In this document: positions 1-7,630 of the stretch, piece after piece | Layout of the letters: each line of letters opens with the position of its first letter | Numbering within the stretch: the stretch's first letter is position 1 | DNA from: Candidatus Methanoperedens sp. | Lineage (GTDB): Archaea > Halobacteriota > Methanosarcinia > Methanosarcinales > Methanoperedenaceae | Reading direction: 5' to 3' | Assembly: GCA_027460605.1 (NCBI GenBank) | Contig: JAPZAN010000089.1 | Span: 1 to 18,549 of the forward strand | DNA length: 18,549 bases | Translations under genes and position numbers: made by a program | The notes under the pieces: model-generated | The model's database searches: none | What the model saw: only the letters and a program-made list of their open reading frames with translations | Told to the model about the DNA's origin: nothing

Positions 1-207
1 GAGACTGCGCTTTACTGGTATATGGAAAGAAACATAGAAGACTTCAGGCAATATGCCGAGGCAAGCAAGACCGACAGGGAAGATGCCGTCGGGAAAAAAT
101 TAAATTCCGATTTCAAGGGCTGGCTTGATTTTTCTACCAATACATACAAAATGTTCCTTGCTGGTCTCAAAAAGGAATTGAACTACATGGATTATGGATA
201 CGCATGA
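1..207 (+). CDS. C-terminal part of an unidentified protein (truncated by window start)
   Basis: The frame is open from base 1 with no stop before 205-207, so the gene most likely begins upstream and only about 68 residues of its C-terminus are seen. An internal ATG at 22 could start a 61-residue protein but has no special support. The visible part is hydrophilic and predicted helical, rich in Lys, Asp, Glu and aromatic residues, with no Cys pair, nucleotide-binding motif or membrane segment. I do not recognise the family. Its TGA overlaps the next gene's ATG (ATGA, 204-207), so the two are probably co-transcribed and translationally coupled, which hints at a link with the phosphoesterase. 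Confidence 0.6.
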   Translation, partial: ETALYWYMERNIEDFRQYAEASKTDREDAVGKKLNSDFKGWLDFSTNTYKMFLAGLKKELNYMDYGYA

Positions 208-746
208 AGATTATCGCCATTTCGGATACGCATATCAAACAGGGTTCTATCCTGGAGCAGATTCAACCTGAACTTGTCCGGTTAATCAAGGACACTGATG
301 TTGTAATCCATGCAGGTGATTTTGTTACGAAACAGGCGTATGATGAACTTTCAGGTATATGCAAACTTGAGGCTGTTTTTGGGAATATGGATGAGTCGGC
401 ATTGAAGCGATTGCTGCCCGGGCGAAAAATCATAGAACTCGATAGTCTCAGGCTTGGAATAATCCATGAGGCTGCGCTGTCCATCCAGAATACAACAGGA
501 GCATGGTATATGGCAAAAGAGATGGAAGTCGATGTCCTTATTTTCGGTCATATCCATAGACCTTTAATAGAAAAATCCGATGTGCTTCTTGCCTGCCCGG
601 GGAGCCCCACTGCACCAAGATTATCTGAGCCGTCCGCAATCGAGTTTAATATTGAAGACGGCAAAATTAGCGGAAAAGTCCTGACACTTGAAGGAACAAG
701 ATGCGGGGCGCTTGAGAGTGCACGGGGATTTGGCAAATCCGATTGA
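204..746 (+). CDS. YfcE/MJ0936-type metallophosphoesterase
   Basis: This 180-residue cytosolic protein carries the calcineurin-like metallophosphoesterase motifs in order: SDTH (metal ligands D8, H10), HAGD (D39), GNMD (N61), IIHE (H88) and FGHIH (H116, H118), followed by a PGSPTAPR segment matching the family's PGS loop. Length fits the YfcE/MJ0936 family (about 160-180 residues), whose members hydrolyse phosphodiester model substrates with Mn or Ni; the natural substrate is unknown. The usual HG after strand five is HE here, a small departure. The start is fixed by the 4-nt ATGA overlap with the upstream gene. It is one of two phosphoesterases in the window; the other (17354-18031) belongs to a longer subfamily. 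Confidence 0.88.
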   Translation: MKIIAISDTHIKQGSILEQIQPELVRLIKDTDVVIHAGDFVTKQAYDELSGICKLEAVFGNMDESALKRLLPGRKIIELDSLRLGIIHEAALSIQNTTGAWYMAKEMEVDVLIFGHIHRPLIEKSDVLLACPGSPTAPRLSEPSAIEFNIEDGKISGKVLTLEGTRCGALESARGFGKSD

Positions 747-761
747 GGTTCATGAGAAGAT

Positions 762-769
762 TTATTATA
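762..769 (+). promoter_or_regulatory. Probable TATA box for the repeat protein gene
   Basis: TTATTATA centred about 32 nt before the ATG at 798. This would give a transcript with a leader of only a few bases. Seen by eye only; AT-rich archaeal spacers give false positives. Confidence 0.4.
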
Positions 770-797
770 ACCACTACTAAAAGGATAATCCAGAGAA

Positions 798-1829
798 ATG
801 ACTGAAGAAAAGGTTCTTTCATACATTAAAAAATGCCTTGATGCCGGGCGGATGTCCGAAGCCATTGAAACCTCCAAAATCGGCAAAGTGGAGCTTTCAA
901 AAGAAGAACTCAAAAATTACATTCACACGTATCTTGAAAATGGATGGGTTTCCAGAGCTGTAGAAGGTTCAAAAGCTGCCGGAATCGAACTTCCAAATGA
1001 AATGCTTATTAATTACATCAATAAATATCTTGACGACGGGCGGATATATTCTGCAAATGAGGCTTCCAGGATTATTGGCATTCCGCTTCCAAGGGAGAAA
1101 ATCATCATAATGGGAAGGCGGTGCTTTTTAAAAGGTAAACTTAATGCCGGTCTTGAAGCCTACAAGCTTTTGAAAGAGAATCCGCCGGTGGAAGAACTCA
1201 TCGCCTGCGGCAGCGTGTGTTTTAAAGAAGGACAGTTCTATTCCGGTCTTGAAGCTTACAAATTGGCTAATAAAACGCCGCCTGAGGAAGAACTCATTAC
1301 CTGCGGCAATAAATGTTTCAATACGGGGCAGACCACTCCAGGATTGGAAGCTTATAAATTGGCCAATAAGACCCCTGCCAAAGAGATGCTTCGCGTATGC
1401 GGCGAGATATGCCTTCTTGAAAAACGCCATGATGAAGCAAGAAAAGCGCTTGTGGCGTCGCAGAAAATAGATGAAATAAAAGAGGAAAAACCTATCGAGA
1501 TAAAGGAAATATCTCACAAAGAGCTTCGCAGCTTAAAGGAAATAGAGGAATCGTTGAAAAGTTTTGGACCTGGAGAATGCCTGGATTGCGAAAACGGGGA
1601 GGAATTCAAAGAAAGGCTCTTTTTGTTATCAAGATGCCCTGAAGCCGGAAAAGAGGAAGAATGGCTTGATAAAACGATGAAAGAAAAATATGGCGTGGAG
1701 CACTATGCAGTGGGGATATTCAGGGATAATAAAGGACTGATAGGCTCGGCGGTCTGCGCAAAATGCGGTTCCCATAACGTGTCCTTTGAGTCCGGGGAGA
1801 CCAGGGCGTATATTGAACTTAAAAAATGA
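798..1829 (+). CDS. Uncharacterised protein of seven 32-residue helical repeats with a CxxC...CxxC tail
   Basis: The 343-residue product has two parts. Residues 1 to about 225 are seven tandem repeats of exactly 32 residues: a Gly recurs at 17, 49, 81, 113, 145 and 177 (Lys at 209), each followed by a helix of the GLEAYKLANK or AIETSKI type and a Pro-containing turn. Repeats 1-3 start with NYI-xx-YL, repeats 4-7 with CG-xx-CF, so there are two subtypes. The pattern resembles TPR or PPR-like alpha-solenoids, which usually bind proteins or RNA. After a charged linker, residues about 245-343 hold CLDC (261/264) and CAKCG (320/323), a plausible zinc site. There is no signal peptide or membrane segment. 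Function is unknown; no neighbour explains it. A poly-T tract follows the gene. Confidence 0.85.
   Translation: MTEEKVLSYIKKCLDAGRMSEAIETSKIGKVELSKEELKNYIHTYLENGWVSRAVEGSKAAGIELPNEMLINYINKYLDDGRIYSANEASRIIGIPLPREKIIIMGRRCFLKGKLNAGLEAYKLLKENPPVEELIACGSVCFKEGQFYSGLEAYKLANKTPPEEELITCGNKCFNTGQTTPGLEAYKLANKTPAKEMLRVCGEICLLEKRHDEARKALVASQKIDEIKEEKPIEIKEISHKELRSLKEIEESLKSFGPGECLDCENGEEFKERLFLLSRCPEAGKEEEWLDKTMKEKYGVEHYAVGIFRDNKGLIGSAVCAKCGSHNVSFESGETRAYIELKK
1149..1436 (+). repeat. In-frame 96-bp tandem repeats inside the helical-repeat gene
   Basis: The segments beginning at 1149-1150, 1245-1246 and 1341-1342 all open with GG(T/A)-TTGAAGC-like sequence and recur at exactly 96 bp, matching the 32-residue protein period. 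The second and third copies share long stretches such as AAGCTTA(C/T)AAATTGGC(T/C)AATAA. DNA identity is clearest here and fades towards the 5' end of the gene, suggesting the central units are the youngest duplications. Confidence 0.8.
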
Positions 1830-1853
1830 ATTCAATTGAAGGATGGTATGATA

Positions 1854-1860
1854 TTTTTTT
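1854..1860 (+). terminator. Oligo-T tract after the repeat protein gene
   Basis: Seven consecutive T residues lie about 25 nt after the stop codon, shortly after the palindrome TTCAATTGAA (1831-1840). T-runs of this kind terminate archaeal RNA polymerase. The following gene has its own TATA box, consistent with termination here. Confidence 0.4.
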
Positions 1861-1890
1861 GCTATCGTGATGCCAAAAACCCCACAAAAG

Positions 1891-1898
1891 TTTAATAA
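1891..1898 (+). promoter_or_regulatory. TATA box for the TumE-type gene
   Basis: TTTAATAA preceded by a purine/A-rich BRE-like stretch (ACAAAAG), centred 27 nt before the ATG at 1921. The spacing predicts a leaderless mRNA, and no Shine-Dalgarno sequence is seen. Confidence 0.45.
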
Positions 1899-1920
1899 GA
1901 ATGCCAACATGAAATAAATC

Positions 1921-2277
1921 ATGGATGTCGCTATTTCTGAAGATGCAGGACCAATAATAAAAGATTCAGTCCACAGGGAAATTATACTCTTGGAATCAAA
2001 AATCCATCGAGGGCGGTTATTATTTTTAAGCGGGTATGTGCTTACTTTTATGGAGTATATCCAGATGGGAAAGGAACGACCAAAATATAGGTTTAATCTC
2101 TCTGATAGCAAAGGAGAGGTGATTTTCAGATATGACAATGCTGCCCATCATAAAGAAATTATTACTTTCCCGCATCATAAACATGTAAGGACTGAAGTCA
2201 AGCCTTCTAAAGAAGTGGGGCTCGCCGATGTAGTGGCTGAAATTGAGAATATGATATTGAATGAATTTAGCAGTTAA
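1921..2277 (+). CDS. TumE / DUF6516-family toxin-like protein, apparently solitary
   Basis: The 118-residue protein has the hallmark core of the DUF6516 family, now named for the TumE toxin: FRYDNAAHH (residues 69-77) followed by TFPHHKH (82-88), in a small alpha/beta protein with a helical C-terminus. TumE acts as the toxin of a toxin-antitoxin pair with the HTH protein TumA; its biochemical target is not settled as far as I know. Full length for the family. An ATG at 1910 is followed at once by a stop, so 1921 is the start. No HTH partner lies next to it: upstream is a 90-nt gap after the repeat protein and downstream is a convergent gene on the other strand. It is therefore an orphan toxin, or its partner is unrecognised or elsewhere. 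Confidence 0.75.
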   Translation: MDVAISEDAGPIIKDSVHREIILLESKIHRGRLLFLSGYVLTFMEYIQMGKERPKYRFNLSDSKGEVIFRYDNAAHHKEIITFPHHKHVRTEVKPSKEVGLADVVAEIENMILNEFSS

Positions 2278-2296
2278 TTCGCCGAAGTTTCAGAAT

Positions 2297-3484
2297 TTAT
2301 TTTCCAAAATTCTTCTTCGCAGCTTCTATCAATTCCTGCGTTATCCTTGGCAGCTTAACGCCCAGTTTCCTGGGCTTCCTCGGCTTACAGTTCTCAAGCG
2401 CATAAGCAAAAATTATCGGGACGCCGACTGTCGCATCAATATACGGGATTACATTTCCTTCCCCTGCTTTCGGTATCTTTCCCCACGATTTTCCTTCGTT
2501 AATCGTAGCGCCTGAGAGTCCTCCCACATCAGGGCGGTCAACAGTCACCTGCACTACATAGTTCTCACCCGGGCACTCCATGCCTATAATCTGGGAAATC
2601 ATTGGACCTGTTTGCTGAAGGAAATTCTTGGGCACGCCGCCTGCAACTTCAAGAACGCCGCGGGGAATATCGTTTAGCATGCTATCGTGAACGATTGCAG
2701 CACTTTCAAGCACGTCCATGGTGGGGCTCGGGTCTATGAAAGTTTTCGGGTCAAGTTGCCCGGACGTTGAACCTGCATTTGCCATGATTGGAAGGTAACT
2801 TGTTCCCATCCCGACTGATGAGTCGGCAAAACTGGGAACAAAGACCGGGACATCAAGTTTTGAAGCTGAAGCGACGAATGAGCGTTCAGGAGCCTTTGAC
2901 GTCTCAAGCACCCCGTCGCCAAGAATCTTATAATAATATGCGGTTGAGTATTTTTCAGGGAACTTCTTCCTTTTTACAGCTTCCATGGTAAGCGTTTGTA
3001 TTATCTTATCCTGGGCTATTAGCGTGCGCTGCATGTCGATATAAACATCATAGATTCGCACCACGTCGTGCTCCGCCAGTTCATTGTCGTCCGCTGTATA
3101 ATCTCCCTGGTGAACGGGCAGTTCGTATGCAAAATGAAGGTCATGATATGTGTTTGCGCCGGTCGTGACAATCCAGTCAATAAAACCTTTCTCTATCATT
3201 TTGATAATGCCGCCGCCCATTCCCACCGGGGTCATGGCTCCTGCAAGTGTCAGGCATATTGTCGAGTTATCGTCTATCATGGTCTTGAAAAGATGGCATG
3301 CTTCAGCCAGCCGTTTTGCATTATAACCCATACCGTCAAAGACCTCATCAACCAGTTGGGTAATCGTCATGCTGTCAGAAAGAGGGATAGGAGATATTGG
3401 TTTACCCCCCCAGTAATTATGTTTCATGCTGTGCATTTGATTCCTCTTTGAAATTTCAAGATACCTGATGAATTCGACTTCCAT
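2297..3484 (-). CDS. Deoxyhypusine synthase family protein (long DHS-like type)
   Basis: This 395-residue protein belongs to the deoxyhypusine synthase family, NAD-dependent enzymes that move the aminobutyl group of spermidine, classically to a lysine of translation factor aIF5A. Visible motifs are LTLAGAM (78-84), TTGAN-TYHDLHF (107-118, NAD/spermidine site region) and SWGKI near the C-terminus, with K336 matching the lysine that forms the enzyme-imine intermediate. It is longer than typical archaeal DHS (about 310-340 residues) and carries an extra N-terminal segment before the common core, so it may be the second, DHS-like paralogue found in some archaea, or act on another amine as homospermidine-type enzymes do. 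Start: ATG at 3484 with a TATA-like element just upstream; M17 and M20 are alternatives. It is divergent from the AOR gene. Confidence 0.85.
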   Translation of the reverse strand: MEVEFIRYLEISKRNQMHSMKHNYWGGKPISPIPLSDSMTITQLVDEVFDGMGYNAKRLAEACHLFKTMIDDNSTICLTLAGAMTPVGMGGGIIKMIEKGFIDWIVTTGANTYHDLHFAYELPVHQGDYTADDNELAEHDVVRIYDVYIDMQRTLIAQDKIIQTLTMEAVKRKKFPEKYSTAYYYKILGDGVLETSKAPERSFVASASKLDVPVFVPSFADSSVGMGTSYLPIMANAGSTSGQLDPKTFIDPSPTMDVLESAAIVHDSMLNDIPRGVLEVAGGVPKNFLQQTGPMISQIIGMECPGENYVVQVTVDRPDVGGLSGATINEGKSWGKIPKAGEGNVIPYIDATVGVPIIFAYALENCKPRKPRKLGVKLPRITQELIEAAKKNFGK

Positions 3485-3500
3485 TTCAAATATGCGGTGA

Positions 3501-3510
3501 AATATTTAAG
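3501..3510 (-). promoter_or_regulatory. Probable TATA box for the DHS-family gene
   Basis: On the minus strand this reads CTTAAATATT, about 20-25 nt before the ATG at 3484. It sits back to back with the promoter of the divergent AOR gene in an 89-nt intergenic region. Confidence 0.4.
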
Positions 3511-3541
3511 AATTGCTGAAGATTTGAAATCACGAGCCATA

Positions 3542-3549
3542 TATTTAAT
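3542..3549 (+). promoter_or_regulatory. TATA box for the aldehyde ferredoxin oxidoreductase gene
   Basis: TATTTAAT centred 28 nt before the ATG at 3574, with no ribosome binding site in front of the start. The geometry predicts a leaderless transcript. Confidence 0.5.
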
Positions 3550-3573
3550 ACAAAATACCTTGTTCTTAATCAC

Positions 3574-5283
3574 ATGCATGGCTGGACCGGAAAAACAGTA
3601 ACAATCGATTTAACAGGCTGCAAAATCAGGGAAACGAAGACTGATTCCAATATTCTTCGCTCCTTTATTGGCGGGAGAGGGCTGGGAGTAAAACTATATT
3701 ATGATAATACTGACCCAAATATCGACCCGCTGAGCCCTGAAAATTTCCTGATATTCACAACTGGCCCTCTTACGGGGACGCTTGCGCCGTTGTCGGGCAG
3801 GCATGTCATGGTCTCAAAATCCCCTCTCACCGGAACAATATTAGATTCAAGCAGCGGCGGGTTTTTCGGGAAAGAACTGAAATTCGCAGGGATTGATGCG
3901 CTAATAATAAAAGGCGCAGCTTTGGAGCCTGTTTACGTTTCCATCGAAAATGATAATATCGAGATACTCAATGCTAAAGAACTATGGGGAAAAAACGTGA
4001 GGGCATGCACGGATATGCTATCATCGAGGGGGCGTGTGGCATGCATCGGGCGCGCAGGCGAGAGGCTTGTTCCCATAGCCAGTGTCATGAATGATTACTT
4101 CCATGCATGCGGGCGGGGAGGGCTTGGTGCGGTCATGGGTTCTAAGAAACTCAAAGCGATTGTGGTGAAAGGCGATAAAAAACCTGCTATTGCAGATGAG
4201 AAGGCGTTTGGGAAAGCGCGGACAGAAGCCGGCAGGCTCCAGAAAGAAGGCTCATCAAAAGGACTTTCAACGTACGGGACTTCAGCAATGGCAAACCTCC
4301 TGAACTATATGAAGCTCCTGCCAGCACAGAATTTCAGGAAAAGCGGGTTTGCAGGTATGGATAAAGTTTCAGGTGAATTCATTAAAGAAAATTATGACAT
4401 TAAAGGTCATGCCTGCTATAACTGCACAATCGCATGCAAGCACGTCATTAAAAGCGGCGCATTTGAGGGGCATGAGGTCCCGGAATACGAGACCCTCTGG
4501 GCATACGGACCTGATAATAACAACACGGATATTGATGCCATTATCAAAATCAACCGCCTCTGCAACGACTACGGCATGGATACTATATCCTCAGGCTCGA
4601 CGATTGCAGCTTATGCTGAGATTATGGGCGGGGATATAAAAGAATTGTCAGGGCTTGTTGAAAAAATAGGCGAGAAAGAAGGGGTCGGGGAGGAGCTTGG
4701 CAGGGGTTCAAAGGCTCTTTCAAAATCGCACAGAAAAGATGTCGGGATGCAGATAAAGGGGCTTGAACTTCCGGGTTATGACCCGCGAGGGGTATTTGGG
4801 ATGGCGCTTGCCTACGCCACTTCAAACCGCGGGGGATGCCACCTGCGCGCCTACATGATAGCGCCTGAGGTTCTGGGAAAGCCCATAAAGGTCGAACCAA
4901 AGACTTTTTCGGGAAAGGCAGGGCTTGTACAGGCGTTCCAGAATTCCACGGCAGCACTTGATTCGCTGGTGCTGTGCATTTTCTCTTCGTTTACGATATC
5001 AGAAGTGGAGTTTGCGAACATGCTGAGCGCGGCGACAGGTGTGGATTATTCGACTGAGGAGTTTCGCAAATGCGGCGAGAGGATCTGGAACCTTGAGCGG
5101 CTGTTTAATATCGGGGCAGGATTTTCACGAAAGGATGATACCCTTCCTGAGAGGTTCTTTGAGAGCGGCGGGATTAATAAGGCTGAGTTTGAGAAGGCGC
5201 TGGATGAGTATTATGGTCTTAGGGGATGGGATGAGAATGGGGTGCCGATGAGGGAGAAGCGGAGAGAGCTGGAACTTTTATAA
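3574..5283 (+). CDS. aor: Tungsten-containing aldehyde ferredoxin oxidoreductase
   Basis: The 569-residue product is a member of the AOR family, cytosolic enzymes that oxidise aldehydes to carboxylic acids with a tungsto-bispterin cofactor and pass electrons to ferredoxin. The N-terminal domain shows FIGGRGLGVK (31-40), LTGTLAPLSGR (66-76) and the pterin-binding RGGLGAVMGSKKLKAI (181-196). All four ligands of the [4Fe-4S] cluster are present: C281, C284 and C288 in CYNCTIAC, and C468 far downstream. TSNRGGCHLR (417-425) is the usual C-terminal family block. At 569 residues it is slightly shorter than the typical 600-620, by small losses rather than a visible break. The aldehyde substrate cannot be read from sequence; ferredoxin at 18028-18237 and acyl-CoA synthetase at 13193-15216 are plausible metabolic partners, not operon neighbours. 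Confidence 0.93.
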   Translation: MHGWTGKTVTIDLTGCKIRETKTDSNILRSFIGGRGLGVKLYYDNTDPNIDPLSPENFLIFTTGPLTGTLAPLSGRHVMVSKSPLTGTILDSSSGGFFGKELKFAGIDALIIKGAALEPVYVSIENDNIEILNAKELWGKNVRACTDMLSSRGRVACIGRAGERLVPIASVMNDYFHACGRGGLGAVMGSKKLKAIVVKGDKKPAIADEKAFGKARTEAGRLQKEGSSKGLSTYGTSAMANLLNYMKLLPAQNFRKSGFAGMDKVSGEFIKENYDIKGHACYNCTIACKHVIKSGAFEGHEVPEYETLWAYGPDNNNTDIDAIIKINRLCNDYGMDTISSGSTIAAYAEIMGGDIKELSGLVEKIGEKEGVGEELGRGSKALSKSHRKDVGMQIKGLELPGYDPRGVFGMALAYATSNRGGCHLRAYMIAPEVLGKPIKVEPKTFSGKAGLVQAFQNSTAALDSLVLCIFSSFTISEVEFANMLSAATGVDYSTEEFRKCGERIWNLERLFNIGAGFSRKDDTLPERFFESGGINKAEFEKALDEYYGLRGWDENGVPMREKRRELELL

Positions 5284-5373
5284 TGCTTAGTTGAGAATAA
5301 CTGATGTGTTTTGTGTGGCACGCATCATTATTACTCGACTTGTTATGATGGTATAATAGAACATACCTCAAGA

Positions 5374-5383
5374 TTTTTATATT
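5374..5383 (+). promoter_or_regulatory. TATA box for the vapBC pair
   Basis: TTTTTATATT centred about 26 nt before the vapB ATG at 5405. The spacing suggests leaderless transcription. Upstream, CATCAT (5323-5328) and ATGATG (5345-5350) form a weak inverted repeat that could be an operator, but the support is slight. Confidence 0.45.
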
Positions 5384-5404
5384 TCCTTATCTTAATGTCT
5401 ATAT

Positions 5405-5665
5405 ATGAGCTTTGAACTGGAAATCGTGGATGTGGATGATACTGGAAAAATAATGCTGCCTCACAAGATATGCGAAAAGATTGGGATACATCCACATGAT
5501 AAATTGGTACTGGATATGAAGGATAACAAGCTCATCCTTACCAAACATGAAGGGAGCGTTTTTGACCTTCAGAAAAAAAAAGTCGTTTCTGGCACTCTTA
5601 AGAAATCCCTGCTATTTGAACGTAATCTTGACAGGGCAGGCAAGAAGGATATGCCGGTGTCATAA
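5405..5665 (+). CDS. vapB: AbrB/SpoVT-type antitoxin VapB
   Basis: The 86-residue protein has an N-terminal swapped-hairpin AbrB/MazE-like fold signature: VDDTGKIMLPHKICEKIGI, then HDKLVLDMKDNKLIL, over residues 10-48. The C-terminal third (residues about 49-86) is basic and probably wraps the toxin. Such antitoxins bind their own promoter and neutralise the PIN toxin made from the next gene. The stop TAA overlaps the toxin ATG by one base (TAATG at 5663-5667), the coupling expected of a toxin-antitoxin operon. The pair lies between the AOR gene and convergent pheS, with its own TATA box. Confidence 0.85.
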   Translation: MSFELEIVDVDDTGKIMLPHKICEKIGIHPHDKLVLDMKDNKLILTKHEGSVFDLQKKKVVSGTLKKSLLFERNLDRAGKKDMPVS

Positions 5666-6111
5666 TGAAGTACGCGTTTGATACGAATATTTTCCAGATA
5701 TGGAGAAACATAAACGACCCTGCCGTCAAGAAGATTGCCCAACATTCAACAATCCAGACAATAAACAGATGCTTTCTGGAAGTGGAAGAAGGAACCCCAC
5801 TTATAATACCAAGAATAATCCTGACCGAACATCTTGTCTGGATAGCGAAGCATGAAGGCATTGCTGCCGCAAGTGATGTTCTCAATACAGTCCTTCAATC
5901 ACAATGGCAGGTGGTTTATGAAACAGAAGAGATACATACAGAGGCAATGATCATCGGCAGCAAACATGGTGGTCTTGGCGCTGCCGACCTGTTACTGGCT
6001 GCGATCGCAAAACGGGAAAATGCCACCGTAGTTACCATTGATTCGGATTTTGAGAGATTGAATGATGAAATTGAAATTATTCTGCTGGAGTCCATCGCAG
6101 ATTTGATTTAG
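5665..6111 (+). CDS. vapC: PIN-domain ribonuclease toxin VapC
   Basis: This 148-residue protein is a PIN domain. Conserved acidic residues are D6 (FDTN), E55 (LTEH), D108 (GAADLLLAA) and D126/D128 (TIDSDFERL), which bind the divalent metal for RNA cleavage. VapC toxins usually cut tRNA or rRNA at specific sites; the target here is unknown. Length (about 130-150) and the order antitoxin-toxin with a one-base overlap fit a complete VapBC module. All catalytic positions are present, so the toxin looks active. Confidence 0.88.
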   Translation: MKYAFDTNIFQIWRNINDPAVKKIAQHSTIQTINRCFLEVEEGTPLIIPRIILTEHLVWIAKHEGIAAASDVLNTVLQSQWQVVYETEEIHTEAMIIGSKHGGLGAADLLLAAIAKRENATVVTIDSDFERLNDEIEIILLESIADLI

Positions 6112-6128
6112 GAAAAACAATTTAATTG

Positions 6129-6152
6129 CTGCATACAATAATTATTATGCAG
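6129..6152. terminator. Inverted repeat between convergent vapC and pheS
   Basis: CTGCATA (6129-6135) and TATGCAG (6146-6152) form a perfect 7-bp stem with an AT-rich 10-base loop, in the 64-bp gap between two convergent genes. A second stem, GTTATA/TATAAC (6163-6168 / 6177-6182), overlaps the pheS stop. Position suits bidirectional termination, but there is no strong U-run. Confidence 0.3.
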
Positions 6153-6175
6153 TTATGAAAAAGTTATACGTTCTG

Positions 6176-7630
6176 CTATAACACCGTACTCTTCCTCAGC
6201 CAGTCGATATCGCTCTGGTACAGCTCCCTCAAATCCTTAAGCCCCAGGCGCAGCATCGCCACCCTGCTCACCCCGAGCCCCCACGCCAGCACAGGATACT
6301 TTATTCCAAGCGGCAGCGTGACCTCTTTCCTGAAAACGCCGGCGCCGCCAAGCTCAACCCACTTGCCCCTGCTCTCGATATATACCTCAGGTTCCACGCT
6401 CGGCTCTGTATATGGGAAATACCCTGGCCTGAAGCGCACTTCATCAAAACCCATCCTGTGATAGAACTCTGTCAGGCAGCCAAGAAGATTCTTGAAACTC
6501 ACGCCTTTATCCATCACCACGCCTTCAAGCTGCTCGAACTCGGGCGTGTGCGTGGGGTCGATTGCCTCGCGGCGGTATGCGCGGTCGATGCAGAAGGCTT
6601 TAACAGGCTGGTCTGGATGGTCTGCGAGATATTTTATCGTGACCGCTGTGGTATGCGTCCTCAGCACTTGCTTACGCGCGACATCCTCGCTCCACTTACC
6701 GCCCCAGCCCCTTGATATTCCGCCTCCTTTTTCATGCATTTCTTTTACAGGAGCGATGTACTCCGCTGGGAGGTCGCATTCGGTAGCGAGGTGGAAAGTG
6801 TCCTGCATCTCACGTGCAGGGTGGTCCTGCGGCTGGAAAAGCGCATCGAAATTCCAGAACGAGCTCTGTACAATGTCGCCTTTTATTTCCGTGAATCCCA
6901 TCTCAAGGAAAATCGAGCGCATCTCGTTGATGAGGCGCTGGTATGGATGGAGTTTCGCGCCGTAAACGGGTTTTACAGGCGTATGGATGTTGTAAGGGCG
7001 GATTCTTGCATTCTTCCATGAGCCGGTTGTAATAATGGTCGGAGTAAGCTGGGCTATTTCTTCTTCTATGCTCAATCCGCCGGCAGCGAGAGATTTTCCT
7101 TCTGCCGTTATTATTATGAGTCGTGTCTTCTTCTCGGTTTTTTCAACAAGGTTGCGCTTGATGAGGTCCCTGACAGCATCCCCGAGTTCTGAAAGAGGAC
7201 CTTTTTTGAGTTTTGTGAGTATGTTCTCGTCTTCACCGACCTCTGCTTTCCCGGAAGGGATTATATTTTCGCCTTCAATCCTTGCCCAGTTTTTCTTCCG
7301 GAGCCAGCCAAGGGCAATGCCCACCATCTGCGGGGGGAATTTCTTTTTTAATTCTGAAAGCGAAAGAGGCGCTTTAATGGAATTGATTATCTGGCGCTCT
7401 GGAAGCGCGAGCTGCGCGTACGTTTCGCCTTCTTTTGTAAGCGTGTATATTGTTGTGACTTTTTCTGTTACCTCACATAAACCTTTTTCAGCGAGTAAAA
7501 ACGCGGACTGCATGGCGGCTTCGATGCTGAGTCCTGATGCTGAGGTGAGGTCTTCAGGGGTGAATTTATCTTTTTTTGAGAGTGCAAGCAAGACCTTTTT
7601 TTCGTTGTTGGTGAGTGAGTATTCTTTCAT
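6176..7630 (-). CDS. pheS: Phenylalanyl-tRNA synthetase alpha subunit
   Basis: PheS is the catalytic subunit of the (alpha-beta)2 enzyme that charges tRNA-Phe. The 484-residue length fits archaeal PheS. Residues 1 to about 200 are the winged-helix N-terminal domains of the archaeal/eukaryotic type (EKKVLLALSK, LTKEGETYAQ). The class II core follows: FQPQDHPAREMQDTFHL (265-281), the Arg-containing motif 2 region DRAYRREAIDPTHTPEFEQLEG (in 349-370), and motif 3 GLGVSRVAMLRLGLKDLR (451-468). The start is fixed at 7630 by an in-frame TAA four codons upstream. pheT is not adjacent. The transcript appears to carry a leader of about 95 nt with three perfect stem-loops, the last containing the AUG, which suggests translational control. 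Confidence 0.96.
   Translation of the reverse strand: MKEYSLTNNEKKVLLALSKKDKFTPEDLTSASGLSIEAAMQSAFLLAEKGLCEVTEKVTTIYTLTKEGETYAQLALPERQIINSIKAPLSLSELKKKFPPQMVGIALGWLRKKNWARIEGENIIPSGKAEVGEDENILTKLKKGPLSELGDAVRDLIKRNLVEKTEKKTRLIIITAEGKSLAAGGLSIEEEIAQLTPTIITTGSWKNARIRPYNIHTPVKPVYGAKLHPYQRLINEMRSIFLEMGFTEIKGDIVQSSFWNFDALFQPQDHPAREMQDTFHLATECDLPAEYIAPVKEMHEKGGGISRGWGGKWSEDVARKQVLRTHTTAVTIKYLADHPDQPVKAFCIDRAYRREAIDPTHTPEFEQLEGVVMDKGVSFKNLLGCLTEFYHRMGFDEVRFRPGYFPYTEPSVEPEVYIESRGKWVELGGAGVFRKEVTLPLGIKYPVLAWGLGVSRVAMLRLGLKDLRELYQSDIDWLRKSTVL

Noticed and set aside
3574..5283. AOR gene as a truncated pseudogene because it is 30-50 residues shorter than usual
   Set aside because: All four cluster cysteines, pterin-binding blocks and C-terminal motifs are present in one unbroken frame.
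5323..5350. CATCAT/ATGATG inverted repeat before vapBC as a firm operator
   Set aside because: Only 6 bp arms with a 16-base spacer in AT-rich DNA; easily due to chance.
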